A DNA stretch of 64,000 nt from Desulfocicer sp963675955 (GTDB taxonomy: Bacteria; Desulfobacterota; Desulfobacteria; Desulfobacterales; Desulfobacteraceae). The position numbers were made by a program, and so were the translations under genes. Where the stretch lies: assembly GCA_963675955.2 (NCBI GenBank), contig CAXXVR010000002.1, positions 62,001 to 126,000 on the forward strand, given 5' to 3'. The notes beneath the pieces were generated by a model. The model worked only from the letters and a program-made list of their open reading frames with translations. It made no database searches and was not told the origin of the DNA. Positions 1 to 8,360 of the stretch are shown here, in pieces; the stretch's first letter is position 1; every line of letters begins with the position of its first letter.

Positions 1-389
1 CCTTTTGTGCAGAATTATACCAGCAATATTATGAAGGAACCGCAGCATTGACTCCCCCAAAAGATCATGGTGCGGATGTGGTTGTTCTGGGGCGGGAGAA
101 TGTGCTGATTCAATGCAAATCAACCTCCCAGAAAAAATATAATAGTCTCGATTCCCTTAAAGATGTCTATTTTTCAAAACCCGGATACGAAGAGAAAATG
201 AATAAAAGTTTCCAGACATTGATAGCTGCGACCAATGCCAATGGGTATTCAAAAAGAGTTTTGAAGGAAGCTGAAGTTTATGGCGTTCAGATGGTATCAC
301 GCAAAACCCTGGAAAAATTGTTAAAAAAATTTCCTGTCACAAGACGTCAGATCCAGCGGAGGCTTCTGGAACCCAAACTTTTTGAGTAA
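1..389 (+). CDS. Mrr-like restriction endonuclease, C-terminal part (5' partial)
   Basis: The reading frame is open from the window edge, so the N-terminus lies outside. The visible part begins near YQQYYEG and holds a PD-(D/E)XK nuclease core: GADVVVLG followed by the strand VLIQCKST, which gives the Asp and the Q-x-K pair typical of Mrr-like and related restriction endonuclease domains. That family cleaves DNA, often modified DNA (type IV restriction). The basic tail (RRQIQRRLLE) is consistent with DNA binding. An HNH endonuclease gene lies 178 bases downstream on the same strand, so the two may form a small defence cassette. The fold assignment is fairly secure. The substrate, and whether the protein is type IV or part of a larger system, cannot be told because the 5' part is missing. 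Confidence 0.7.
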   Translation, partial: FCAELYQQYYEGTAALTPPKDHGADVVVLGRENVLIQCKSTSQKKYNSLDSLKDVYFSKPGYEEKMNKSFQTLIAATNANGYSKRVLKEAEVYGVQMVSRKTLEKLLKKFPVTRRQIQRRLLEPKLFE

Positions 390-567
390 TCTATAGCATT
401 CTGATTTCATTGACGTATTTTTTTGTTGAGAGTATAAAATATGAATTTGTCTCCAACTAAAGGGGAATATTGGTAGTCTATCCTTTATCTTGTAATGATA
501 TACAGTTTTGTGAGTTGAGACAGCCCCCACAGTTCAACGCATTCCCAAAGGAAAGGTATTAAAAAAA

Positions 568-1725
568 ATGCAAAAATACGATTGTAAAACCCTGTTATCT
601 GAATTCATATATGATATTGATGCTCGCAAAACGCCGGATGGTTTCCGCAGAGAAAAATTCAGGAATGGGTGGGAAGACTTTACAATACGAGAAAAAATAT
701 ATGAGGAAAAAACGTTAAAGCGACTTACATGGCAAAATTTAGGTTATCGTATGGGAGTTGCCTTTGGTGAAAAAACGTCTGATGAGTTATATTCTGCGTA
801 CGAACAATTTGCCCTGAATTTCGATTTTACAAAACTTGATTCACCCGAAGATGTAATCAAATTTTTGATATCTGACAAAGAAAAAAGACAAAATTTCCTT
901 CTTATACTATCGGAAATTATCACAAAAACTGACAGTTTTGGAAAAAGCAAGTGGGGCGTTCATTGCCGTAACAATACAATAAGATTGCTGGTCGGCAATA
1001 TTATTGTTTTCGCTATTGAAAAAGAGTGCATATGGCTTGCTTTAGATAAAAATCTTGCCATTTCATTTGAGAAAGAACTGGCACTGCTGGAAAGCTACGG
1101 GAGTTGGAAATGGGATGAAAAAGATTATCCAGCTTACAAACAGGTTCCGTCAAGAAATGGCTACTACCTTTCATCTGATTCTGATGCATGGTTAATAATA
1201 AAAAAGTTGCATCTCGAATTTATTAAAAAGGTTACTAAGAAATATAAGCGATTAAATAAAAGAAGTCAGATTTATCATTCTCCGGAATTATTAAGCTATA
1301 TCAGAAATGAGCTTAAGCAATCTGTCCCGGCACCTGTTTATGAAGAGAATTTAGACGGTTCTCTTTTTCCAGAAGAAATTCTGGATAATGAAGAATATTT
1401 TGAAGGCGCTACAAAAAAAATCACCGTAAACATTTATGAGCGCAATCCCGAAGCAAGGCAGAAATGCATAGAATGCTACGGAACCACTTGTTTTGTTTGC
1501 GGGTTTGATTTTGAAAAAAAATACGGGGAGATAGGAAAAGGGTTTATTCATGCTCATCATTTAAAACCGCTTTCAGAAATAGGCGAAAACTATAAACTGG
1601 ATCCGGTTCAAGATTTACGGCCTGTGTGTCCTAACTGTCATGCTATGCTTCATAAAAGAAAACCACCGTATTCGATACAAAAATTAAAGCAAATAGTAAA
1701 CACCTGTCCGGGCGATGATGCATAA
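568..1725 (+). CDS. HNH endonuclease with unassigned N-terminal domain
   Basis: A 385-residue protein. The last 90 residues form an HNH nuclease: a CFVC zinc knuckle, the HAHHLKPL motif with the catalytic histidines, then DLRPVCPNCHAMLH with the second Cys pair and the closing His. HNH domains of this kind (McrA-like) make metal-dependent cuts in DNA. The N-terminal 280 residues are charged, partly alpha-helical and not recognised; in such enzymes this part usually recognises the target or the modified base. A good ribosome site (GGAAAGG) precedes the ATG at 568. It follows a partial Mrr-like endonuclease and is followed by a transposase, which suggests an accessory defence segment. The HNH domain is clear; the biological role is inferred. 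Confidence 0.85.
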   Translation: MQKYDCKTLLSEFIYDIDARKTPDGFRREKFRNGWEDFTIREKIYEEKTLKRLTWQNLGYRMGVAFGEKTSDELYSAYEQFALNFDFTKLDSPEDVIKFLISDKEKRQNFLLILSEIITKTDSFGKSKWGVHCRNNTIRLLVGNIIVFAIEKECIWLALDKNLAISFEKELALLESYGSWKWDEKDYPAYKQVPSRNGYYLSSDSDAWLIIKKLHLEFIKKVTKKYKRLNKRSQIYHSPELLSYIRNELKQSVPAPVYEENLDGSLFPEEILDNEEYFEGATKKITVNIYERNPEARQKCIECYGTTCFVCGFDFEKKYGEIGKGFIHAHHLKPLSEIGENYKLDPVQDLRPVCPNCHAMLHKRKPPYSIQKLKQIVNTCPGDDA

Positions 1726-1828
1726 TGAAATTTAAAGAAAAGTCCAGACTATGAAATCTATGAGAACAAATGGCATCTAATCGCAAATTTTTTGAATGAA
1801 TTAAATGCCTTAATTCCGGGGACATAAT

Positions 1829-2572
1829 TCCGGGGACACCATACTTAATTATTCGTCAACAACCTTTGGCCCTGGTTTTTGGGGCCTCAATTTTCTATCC
1901 AACAGTTGTTCAAGTGTGTCAACAAATGACGAACTACCAATAGGACGACCTGTTCTTTCATGTTTTCTGAACAATTCTATTTCATCGCCCATTACATCAT
2001 CATTTAAATAAGATTCCCAGGATTTTTGAATCATTGTCAGTAAAGGTTCTGTTTTTACCAGAATATCATCTTTGCCTTCCAAATGGTAACGAGCGCTGCT
2101 CCATTTCCAATCATAAGGATTTTTGACCAATCCTGCTTGAACAGGATTTAACTCTATATATTTCGTACAGGCTAAAAGATGCTTTTCATCCATGATGAAT
2201 GATGCAAACCGACCCTGCCAAAGGTGACCCCGCCACCCTTCACGGAAGTTAATCATTCGAGTATAACGTCTATGTGCTTCCCCAACGGCAAGCTTTATTC
2301 CTTCCTTATCAGATGGAACAAGAATCAGATGAACATGATTGGGCATCAAGCAATATGCCCAGCATTCAACTTTGCGCTTCAAACACCATTCAGACATCAA
2401 TTGAAGATAGGTAAGATAATCCTCATCACAGAAAAATGTCTGCTGACGGCGATTACCTCGCTGGGTGATATGATGTGGATATCCCGGAGCAATTGCTCTT
2501 GCTATACGTGCCATAGTTAAAAACAACCAGAATTATTGTTATTTGTCAATAATTAAGTATGGTGTCCCCGGA
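1829..2572. mobile_element. RAYT unit bounded by 25-bp perfect inverted repeats
   Basis: The left arm (1829-1853, beginning TCCGGGGACACCATACTTAA) is the exact reverse complement of the right arm (2548-2572). Extra partial copies lie just outside: AATTCCGGGGACATAATT at 1812-1829 on the left, and AGTATGGTGTCCCCGGATTT at 2591-2610 on the right, which directly repeats 2556-2575. Only the transposase gene lies between the arms. Inverted arms with further partial copies outside are what is expected of REP sequences served by a Y1 transposase, rather than simple IS ends. Confidence 0.75.
1849..2526 (-). CDS. REP-associated tyrosine transposase (Y1/IS200-like, RAYT)
   Basis: A 225-residue Y1 single-strand transposase. 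It has the HUH metal motif in PNHVHLILV (about residue 63), an upstream HHITQRGNRR box typical of RAYTs, and the catalytic Tyr in CTKYIELNPVQAGL (about residue 141). The C-terminal tail ends GPKVV and is specific to this subgroup. Family members nick and rejoin hairpin-forming single-stranded DNA and are linked to the spread of REP palindromes. The gene is enclosed by a perfect inverted repeat with 25-base arms, and its stop codon lies inside the left arm. The start may be the Met at residue 5 (MARIARAI) rather than residue 1. Intact by sequence. It has no accessory TnpB, which fits a RAYT rather than a full IS200/IS605 element. Confidence 0.93.
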   Translation of the reverse strand: MFLTMARIARAIAPGYPHHITQRGNRRQQTFFCDEDYLTYLQLMSEWCLKRKVECWAYCLMPNHVHLILVPSDKEGIKLAVGEAHRRYTRMINFREGWRGHLWQGRFASFIMDEKHLLACTKYIELNPVQAGLVKNPYDWKWSSARYHLEGKDDILVKTEPLLTMIQKSWESYLNDDVMGDEIELFRKHERTGRPIGSSSFVDTLEQLLDRKLRPQKPGPKVVDE

Positions 2573-2590
2573 TTTAGGGATTTAGGATTT

Positions 2591-2610
2591 AGTATGGTGT
2601 CCCCGGATTT
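2591..2610. repeat. Outer REP-like copy to the right of the RAYT unit
   Basis: AGTATGGTGTCCCCGGATTT repeats positions 2556-2575 exactly, in the same orientation, 35 bases apart. The intervening TTTAGG words are also repeated. It is probably a second cognate repeat of the neighbouring transposase. Confidence 0.65.
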
Positions 2611-2693
2611 GCGATTTGACGATGACTCCATGGTGAAAAATATGGTTAATTTTCATATTGATAACTATATCACAATGAGTTATAATTGGGTTC

Positions 2694-2858
2694 ATGAAAA
2701 AATGGCCAACCAAGTGGTTCAAAAAACGGTGTAAGAAAACGAGTCTGAGCCGCCTTGAATTTCTACAAGCTATTGAAAGAAAGATATTACACGGTCTGGA
2801 GGTTCGGAAATGGGAGACTCAGTCAAAAATGCCGTTGGTGAAACAGTACAGGATTTGA
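2694..2858 (+). pseudogene. Truncated RelE/HigB-type toxin remnant
   Basis: A 54-codon frame starting MKKWPTKWFKKRCKK and running through LEFLQAIERKI. This resembles the start of RelE/ParE-superfamily toxins of the HigB/NadT kind, whose N-termini typically read K-x-K-W-F-x-x-W/F-x-K-K. Such toxins are about 100 residues long; here, after about 35 residues, the frame runs into the antitoxin gene (2810) and ends at 2858, so the core and C-terminal catalytic part are absent. It lies in the expected toxin-first position of a higBA-like operon. I read it as a deletion remnant. The similarity rests on a short stretch, so confidence is moderate. Confidence 0.5.
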
Positions 2859-3133
2859 TCAATTCAGGATTCAAACCTTCATTTACTAAAAAAGAACTTA
2901 ATGAACTTGGTGTCGAAATCCCTGAGATTGATATAACAAAAATGCAAATCAGGGAAATCCGGGAACAAATGAAACTGAGTCAGACGGTATTTGCAAAATT
3001 ACTAAACGTAAGCCCTTCTTCTGTCCGACAATGGGAACAGGGCAAAAGACAGCCGACTGGAGCTACCAAGGTTCTTCTGGATCTTCTTTCAAAATCTCCC
3101 AAAATACTCAATTATAGACTCAATGTGCTTTGA
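2810..3133 (+). CDS. HigA/NadS-like antitoxin, XRE helix-turn-helix
   Basis: A 107-residue protein. The C-terminal half is an XRE-type helix-turn-helix: IREIREQMKLSQTVFAKLLN followed by VSPSSVRQWEQGKRQPTGAT, the layout of HigA/NadS antitoxins that bind their own promoter. The N-terminal 40 residues would normally contact the toxin. A strong ribosome site (GGAGG at about 2798) precedes the ATG. The companion toxin upstream seems truncated, so this is probably an orphan antitoxin that keeps only its DNA-binding role. It is followed by the unrelated core gene tilS. Confidence 0.8.
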   Translation: MGDSVKNAVGETVQDLINSGFKPSFTKKELNELGVEIPEIDITKMQIREIREQMKLSQTVFAKLLNVSPSSVRQWEQGKRQPTGATKVLLDLLSKSPKILNYRLNVL

Positions 3134-3207
3134 CGGATTAGTTTTAGCCTTTGTTTAAGAAATATTGTCATCTTTTGTTTATCCCAGGGAAGGAATATTA
3201 AAATTTA

Positions 3208-4272
3208 ATGGCTGTAAAACACCAACAAAGCCTTGGCATTATGGCCCGGGTAAAAGAGACCCTGCAGGCCCATGCCATGCTTTTACCGGGTGATGCGGTG
3301 CTGGTGGGGGTGTCCGGTGGGCCGGATTCCGTGGCGCTGCTTGGTATTTTAAATGACTTGGCCGTGCAAATGTCTTGGAAGATCGCCGTGGCGCATCTGA
3401 ATCATTGCCTTCGGGGCAGAGAATCAGACAGGGATGAGGCCTTTGTCAGAGAGCTGGCCGCTTCCCGGGGATTACCACTTCATGTGCTGCAAAAGGATGT
3501 GACTGCCCTGGCCCGTGAAAATAAGAAATCCATTGAAGAGGCTGCAAGGGATGCCAGGTATGATTTTTACCGGGAACTTGTCTCTAAATATGGATACAAT
3601 CGGGTTGCCCTGGGGCACAACAGTGACGACAATGCCGAGCAGGTGCTGATGAATCTTTTGCGGGGTACCGGTTCCCGGGGACTCATGGGAATACCCCCCA
3701 CCCGGGATGGCTGGATTATCCGCCCCCTGATCCGGATATCCAGGCAGGAAATCCTGGCCTTTCTGGCCCATCGTTGCCAGTCTTTTGTTCTGGACAGCTC
3801 CAATGAAGATACCCGCTATCTGAGAAACCGGGTTCGGCATGAACTCCTGCCCTGTCTGATGAAAGAATACAACCCGGAAATCAAATCAGCCCTGAACCGC
3901 TTAAGTCTTCTGGTCAGTGAAGAGGAGGCATGGATGGACCATCAGATTCAGGTCATGATCACCGAACACCTGGAACGCATGCATAAAGATGAGGTACGTT
4001 GCTCCAGGGAGGTATTTTCAGCCCTTATGCCGGCCCCGGCACGACGGCTGATAAGAGGAGCCATTCAGGCGGTCAAGGGGGATTTGAAACGCATTACATT
4101 GGGACACATTGATGATGTCCTGGCACTTCTGGCCATCCATGCCGGTGAAAAAAGCCTGGATCTGCCCCATGGCATCCGGATAACTCTGACAAGGCACTGG
4201 ATTTATGTTACCCGGTCTTCCAGGCCGTTGCGCCAGCTGGGGCCACTGCACACATCCTCATCGGCCCGGTGA
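3208..4272 (+). CDS. tilS: tRNA(Ile)-lysidine synthase
   Basis: Modifies the wobble cytidine of the minor tRNA-Ile (CAU) to lysidine with ATP and lysine, changing both decoding and charging from Met to Ile; cytosolic and essential in most bacteria. The 354-residue protein has the PP-loop motif SGGPDS at residues 36-41 and the family motifs HLNHCLRG and GHNSDDNAEQVLMNLLRG, then RNRVRHELLP. The C-terminal domain is short compared with the E. coli enzyme, as in many bacteria with compact TilS. The start at 3208 follows a GGAAGGAA stretch at some distance; MARVKETL at 3241 is an alternative. It lies upstream of ftsH, an arrangement seen in many bacteria, with a 200-base gap. Confidence 0.95.
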   Translation: MAVKHQQSLGIMARVKETLQAHAMLLPGDAVLVGVSGGPDSVALLGILNDLAVQMSWKIAVAHLNHCLRGRESDRDEAFVRELAASRGLPLHVLQKDVTALARENKKSIEEAARDARYDFYRELVSKYGYNRVALGHNSDDNAEQVLMNLLRGTGSRGLMGIPPTRDGWIIRPLIRISRQEILAFLAHRCQSFVLDSSNEDTRYLRNRVRHELLPCLMKEYNPEIKSALNRLSLLVSEEEAWMDHQIQVMITEHLERMHKDEVRCSREVFSALMPAPARRLIRGAIQAVKGDLKRITLGHIDDVLALLAIHAGEKSLDLPHGIRITLTRHWIYVTRSSRPLRQLGPLHTSSSAR

Positions 4273-4472
4273 TATTTTCTGTCAAATATTCAGGTCGCAT
4301 TCTCATAAATCTGATCTGAACCAGCGGTTTTTCTTGCCCGATGAAACTTGCCTAATGTAAATTGATGTTTATTATTGAAAATAAATATTTTTTGTGTTTT
4401 TTTATTATTGCAGTTGTTTAAAATAACCCCCACTTAACTGGGATCAATAACAGACTCAGAAAGGAATGACCC

Positions 4473-6455
4473 TTGAATCAGTTTTATAAGAATTTGTCTC
4501 TGTGGCTTGTTATCGTGCTGATGATGGTGATGCTGTATAATATTTTCAACCAGCAGCAGGTTGGCGAAAACAGTCTTGGATATTCGGATTTCCTGGCCAT
4601 GGTTGACTCTGAACGGGTTCAGAATGTTGTTATTCAGGGTCAGGATCTATACATAACAGATAATAACGGCGCCAGATACAAAACCTATTCCCCCGGGGAT
4701 GGGGACCTGATCCGTACCCTCCGCAGTAAAGGCGTCTCCATAAAGGCCAAACCTCCCACGGAATCTTCATGGTTCATGTCCATTATTATTTCCTGGCTGC
4801 CCATGATTGTACTCATTGGTGTATGGATTTTTTTCATGCGTCAGATGCAGGGTGGTGGTGGCGGAGGCAAGGCCATGTCCTTTGGAAAAAGCCGGGCCAG
4901 ACTCATGTCTGACAAAGGGGGCAAGATTACCTTTAAAGATGTGGCCGGTATTGATGAGGCCAAGGAAGAACTCACCGAAGTGGTGGAGTTCCTCCGGGAA
5001 CCGGAAAAATTCACCCGCCTGGGTGGTCGTATACCCAAAGGGGTTCTGCTGGTGGGCTCTCCCGGTACAGGGAAGACCCTGTTGTCCCGGGCCGTGGCCG
5101 GGGAGGCTGGAGTGCCTTTTTTCACCATAAGTGGCTCCGATTTTGTTGAGATGTTTGTGGGTGTGGGTGCTTCCCGGGTAAGAGATCTGTTTGCCCAGGG
5201 TAAAAAAAATGCGCCTTGTATTATTTTTATTGATGAGATTGACGCCGTAGGTCGCCAGCGCGGGGCCGGCATGGGTGGTGGTCACGATGAGCGGGAACAG
5301 ACCCTGAACCAGCTTCTGGTGGAGATGGATGGCTTTGAATCCAACGAGGGTGTTATACTTATGGCAGCCACCAACCGGGCAGATGTGCTGGACCCGGCAT
5401 TGCTTCGTCCCGGTCGGTTTGATCGTCAGGTGGTGGTGGATATGCCCGACATCAAGGGCCGTATCGGTATCCTTAAGGTACACATGAAAAAAACTCCCCT
5501 TGATAAAGACGTGGATGTGGTGAATCTGGCCAAGGGAACCCCTGGTTTTTCCGGAGCAGATCTGGAAAACCTTGTAAATGAGGCGGCCTTGCTGGCGGCA
5601 AAACTGAATCATGAAAAATTAACCATGATGGATTTTGAAAATTCAAAAGATAAGGTCTACATGGGCCTTGAACGTAAATCCAAAGTTATCCGCAAGGATG
5701 AAAAGCGCACCACTGCCTATCATGAAGGTGGCCATGCTCTGGTGGCTCGTTTACTTCCCAATACCGATGCCGTAAACAAGGTCACCATCATACCCCGGGG
5801 ACGGGCTGCCGGTGTGACCTGGTTCCTCCCTGAAGAGAGTGGATTTAAATACAAGGATCAGCTGGAAAATGACCTGGCCGTGGCCTTTGGCGGCAGGGTG
5901 GCTGAAGAGTTGATTTTTAAACGCATCAGTACAGGGGCATCCAATGATATCAAGCAGGCCACAGCCGTGGCCAACCGCATGGTGCGTATCTGGGGCATGA
6001 GTGAGAAACTTGGCCCCATGGCCTATGATTCCGGTGACGAGCAGATTTTTATCGGCCGGGAAATCGGCCATGCCAAGGAATATTCCGAAGATACCGCAAG
6101 ACAGATTGATGCCGAAGTGTCAGCCATCATCAACCGAAACTATAATAAGGCCAAGGCGGTTCTCGAAGAAAACATTGATATTCTTCATAAGCTTGCAGAA
6201 CTTCTTCTGGAAAAAGAAACGGTCATGGGTGCAGAACTTGATGAGCTGATTAAATCCATGAAGCCTGATTTTAATCCGCCCAAGCCGGAAAATCTCTTTA
6301 AAGATGAAGAGCTTCTGGCAGAAGTTGAGAAAGATGATGAGGATTCCGAAGGAAATTCTGACGACGAAGGGGAAAACGAAACCAATGCCTCAACCCAGGC
6401 AGATGAAGATGCAGGTAAAGAAAACACTGGGGATGATGGAGAGAAAAAAGAATGA
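4473..6455 (+). CDS. ftsH: ATP-dependent zinc metalloprotease FtsH
   Basis: A membrane-anchored AAA+ protease that degrades misfolded membrane proteins and short-lived regulators. The 660 residues show, in order: a transmembrane segment (about 8-24), a periplasmic loop, a second transmembrane segment (about 103-122), a Gly-rich linker, the AAA+ module with Walker A GSPGTGKT (about 195), Walker B IIFIDEID and the RPGRFDRQ second region of homology, then the zinc site HEGGH at about 417. The usual form is HEAGH; Gly in the third place still fits HExxH. The last 60 residues are very acidic and low in complexity. The start is TTG with AAAGGA upstream; the ATG at 4466 is in another frame and stops at once. 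The stop overlaps the folP start (ATGA). Confidence 0.97.
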   Translation: MNQFYKNLSLWLVIVLMMVMLYNIFNQQQVGENSLGYSDFLAMVDSERVQNVVIQGQDLYITDNNGARYKTYSPGDGDLIRTLRSKGVSIKAKPPTESSWFMSIIISWLPMIVLIGVWIFFMRQMQGGGGGGKAMSFGKSRARLMSDKGGKITFKDVAGIDEAKEELTEVVEFLREPEKFTRLGGRIPKGVLLVGSPGTGKTLLSRAVAGEAGVPFFTISGSDFVEMFVGVGASRVRDLFAQGKKNAPCIIFIDEIDAVGRQRGAGMGGGHDEREQTLNQLLVEMDGFESNEGVILMAATNRADVLDPALLRPGRFDRQVVVDMPDIKGRIGILKVHMKKTPLDKDVDVVNLAKGTPGFSGADLENLVNEAALLAAKLNHEKLTMMDFENSKDKVYMGLERKSKVIRKDEKRTTAYHEGGHALVARLLPNTDAVNKVTIIPRGRAAGVTWFLPEESGFKYKDQLENDLAVAFGGRVAEELIFKRISTGASNDIKQATAVANRMVRIWGMSEKLGPMAYDSGDEQIFIGREIGHAKEYSEDTARQIDAEVSAIINRNYNKAKAVLEENIDILHKLAELLLEKETVMGAELDELIKSMKPDFNPPKPENLFKDEELLAEVEKDDEDSEGNSDDEGENETNASTQADEDAGKENTGDDGEKKE

Positions 6456-7324
6456 TGCCTTCCTTTACCATTGAATGGGGAGGTCGCTACTGTCTTGACT
6501 TGGCTCCCGGAAAAACCTGTATCATGGGTATTCTCAATACCACCCCGGACTCTTTTTCTGATGGGGGAAAATTTTTGACCTTTGACGCGGCCCTGGCCCA
6601 GGGCCGGGCTCTGGTTGAAGCTGGTGCAGGTATTCTTGACATTGGCGGTGAATCATCCCGTCCCTTTTCCAAGGGGGTATCTGCCCAGGAAGAAATGGAT
6701 CGGGTGGTACCGGTTATTGAGCGTTTGTCCCGGGAAATTGCAGTCCCCATTTCCGTTGATACTGTGAAGGCAAATGTGGCAAGAGAAGCTCTGAATGCCG
6801 GTGCTGCCATCATCAATGATATCACGGCCCTGGAAAGGGACCCCGGCATGGCAGCCCTTGCCGCAGAGAAAAGAGTGCCGGTGATGCTCATGCACATGAA
6901 GGGTACACCAGAAACCATGCAGGTCAACCCCCGGTATGATGATTTCATGAAAGAGATCACCGATTACCTGAATCAGCGCATTGCCTTTGCCCTTGGGGCC
7001 GGAATCAAGAAGACCCATATTATTGTAGATCCGGGTATAGGGTTTGGTAAAACTCTGGATCATAATCTGATGCTCATCAAACATCTTGATCAGATTCACT
7101 CACTGGGCTATCCGGTGTTGATGGGACCCTCTCGAAAATCCTTTATCCGGACACTTCTGGCCGAGAAAAATGCTGGAACGGAGGTGGATATGTCCCGGGT
7201 TGAACTGGGCAATCTTGGTGCTGTTGCTGCCTGTATTATGAACGGTGCACAGATTATCAGGGTGCATGATGTAAATGCGGTGCAACCCTTAACCCGCATT
7301 ATAAACGCCATACAGAACGTATGA
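6452..7324 (+). CDS. folP: Dihydropteroate synthase
   Basis: Joins p-aminobenzoate to 6-hydroxymethyl-dihydropterin pyrophosphate to give dihydropteroate in folate synthesis; target of sulfonamides. The 290-residue protein carries the two family signatures: MGILNTTPDSFSDGG near residue 25 and DIGGESSRPFS near residue 63, plus DINDI-like and GIGFGKT loop motifs further on. Its ATG overlaps the ftsH stop by four bases, so the two are translationally coupled. The order ftsH-folP is widely conserved and is often followed by the diadenylate cyclase gene cdaA, which is absent here. Confidence 0.96.
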   Translation: MMPSFTIEWGGRYCLDLAPGKTCIMGILNTTPDSFSDGGKFLTFDAALAQGRALVEAGAGILDIGGESSRPFSKGVSAQEEMDRVVPVIERLSREIAVPISVDTVKANVAREALNAGAAIINDITALERDPGMAALAAEKRVPVMLMHMKGTPETMQVNPRYDDFMKEITDYLNQRIAFALGAGIKKTHIIVDPGIGFGKTLDHNLMLIKHLDQIHSLGYPVLMGPSRKSFIRTLLAEKNAGTEVDMSRVELGNLGAVAACIMNGAQIIRVHDVNAVQPLTRIINAIQNV

Positions 7325-7369
7325 TCTGAGGGATGCTCTTGTCCCCGTTGGCTTTCTGGGGATCATTTT

Positions 7370-8284
7370 GTGAAACCATTGCATTATATGATTTGTTTAC
7401 TGTTTTTGCTGGTTGCGGGATGTACCCCGGAATCAGTGGAGACAGATCTGCTGGTCCCCGTGCAGTTTTCCGCCATGCCTTCAGGGCTTGCCAAAACCAG
7501 TTTCCATACCCACAGCATTGAGGTTCGGGTGAAAGGATCTCTGCGGCAGATTCATCGGGTGGAGACCCTTAATTTAACCTATCTTGTGGACCTTTATGCG
7601 GATTTGACATCAGACCCCGCAGATGGTACCGCATTTATATCTCCTTCCTTTTATGCCATTCCTGTGATTAAAGACCGCCTGGCCATTCCTCCGGGAGTGA
7701 AGATTACCCAGATTACCCCGGCCTTTATTACGGTACAGCTGGACCGTAAAGAAAGCCGCAAAGTGCCGGTGGAGGTGGTGCTTACCGGACAGCCTGCCAT
7801 GGGGTATGAAGTGGCCCATACAAAGGCGGACCCGGAAATACTGGTCCTCACCGGACCGGAATCGGTGTTAAAAAAAATTACCGTTATCCAGACAAAGCCC
7901 GTGGATATCACCGGAGCTGACAACACCCTTCAGAAACCGGGGGCGGTGGCCCTTGATGCCCTGGGTTTCTCCATGCCCGATACCCTGGTAACTGTAACTG
8001 TGGCCATCCGGAAAAAGATCGTTACCCATACCTATGCAGCGGTGCCTGTCGCCATTCACAACGGTCCTTCAGATGTTGAAATAACTCCCCATGATATTGA
8101 AATTACCTTAAAAGGTCCCTTGAATGTGTTTAAAAATAACAGTGACCTTCCTGATTTTCAGGTGTATATTGACTTGGAGGATTTGCCTGCTGGGGTGTAT
8201 GTTCGTCCGGCAGTTATAGCGGTACCGGTGGGGCTGGTTCTTGTGGAAGCAAAGCCGGAAAATTTCACGGTTAAAATTAAATAA
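7370..8284 (+). CDS. YbbR/CdaR-like domain lipoprotein
   Basis: A 304-residue protein with a lipoprotein signal (MICLLFLLVAGC, lipobox VAGC) followed by several repeated beta-rich YbbR units; repeating phrases such as VEVRVKG-, VPVEVVLTG- and IEITLKGP- mark the unit boundaries. YbbR proteins regulate the membrane diadenylate cyclase CdaA in Firmicutes and usually have an N-terminal membrane helix. Here the anchor is a lipid. The cyclase gene that usually sits between folP and ybbR is missing. The start used is GTG at 7370; ATG at 7388 would also keep the signal. The next gene, coaX, begins 76 bases later. Confidence 0.75.
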   Translation: MKPLHYMICLLFLLVAGCTPESVETDLLVPVQFSAMPSGLAKTSFHTHSIEVRVKGSLRQIHRVETLNLTYLVDLYADLTSDPADGTAFISPSFYAIPVIKDRLAIPPGVKITQITPAFITVQLDRKESRKVPVEVVLTGQPAMGYEVAHTKADPEILVLTGPESVLKKITVIQTKPVDITGADNTLQKPGAVALDALGFSMPDTLVTVTVAIRKKIVTHTYAAVPVAIHNGPSDVEITPHDIEITLKGPLNVFKNNSDLPDFQVYIDLEDLPAGVYVRPAVIAVPVGLVLVEAKPENFTVKIK

Positions 8285-8360
8285 TCTAACTTTCGGATTC
8301 GGACATTGCCGTATCCGGACAGCTCTCCTGCTATACAGGGCGGGAACACAGGGGAAAAAT

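Noticed and set aside
2543..2734. 63-codon plus-strand frame starting in the RAYT right repeat
   Set aside because: It reads through the repeats and overlaps the toxin remnant in another frame.
2856..2858. TGA at the end of the toxin remnant as a second selenocysteine codon
   Set aside because: The sequence after it is the antitoxin gene in another frame, with no continuing homology.
4767..5612. Minus-strand 281-codon frame inside ftsH
   Set aside because: Antisense to the AAA+ domain; the composition follows from codon use on the other strand.
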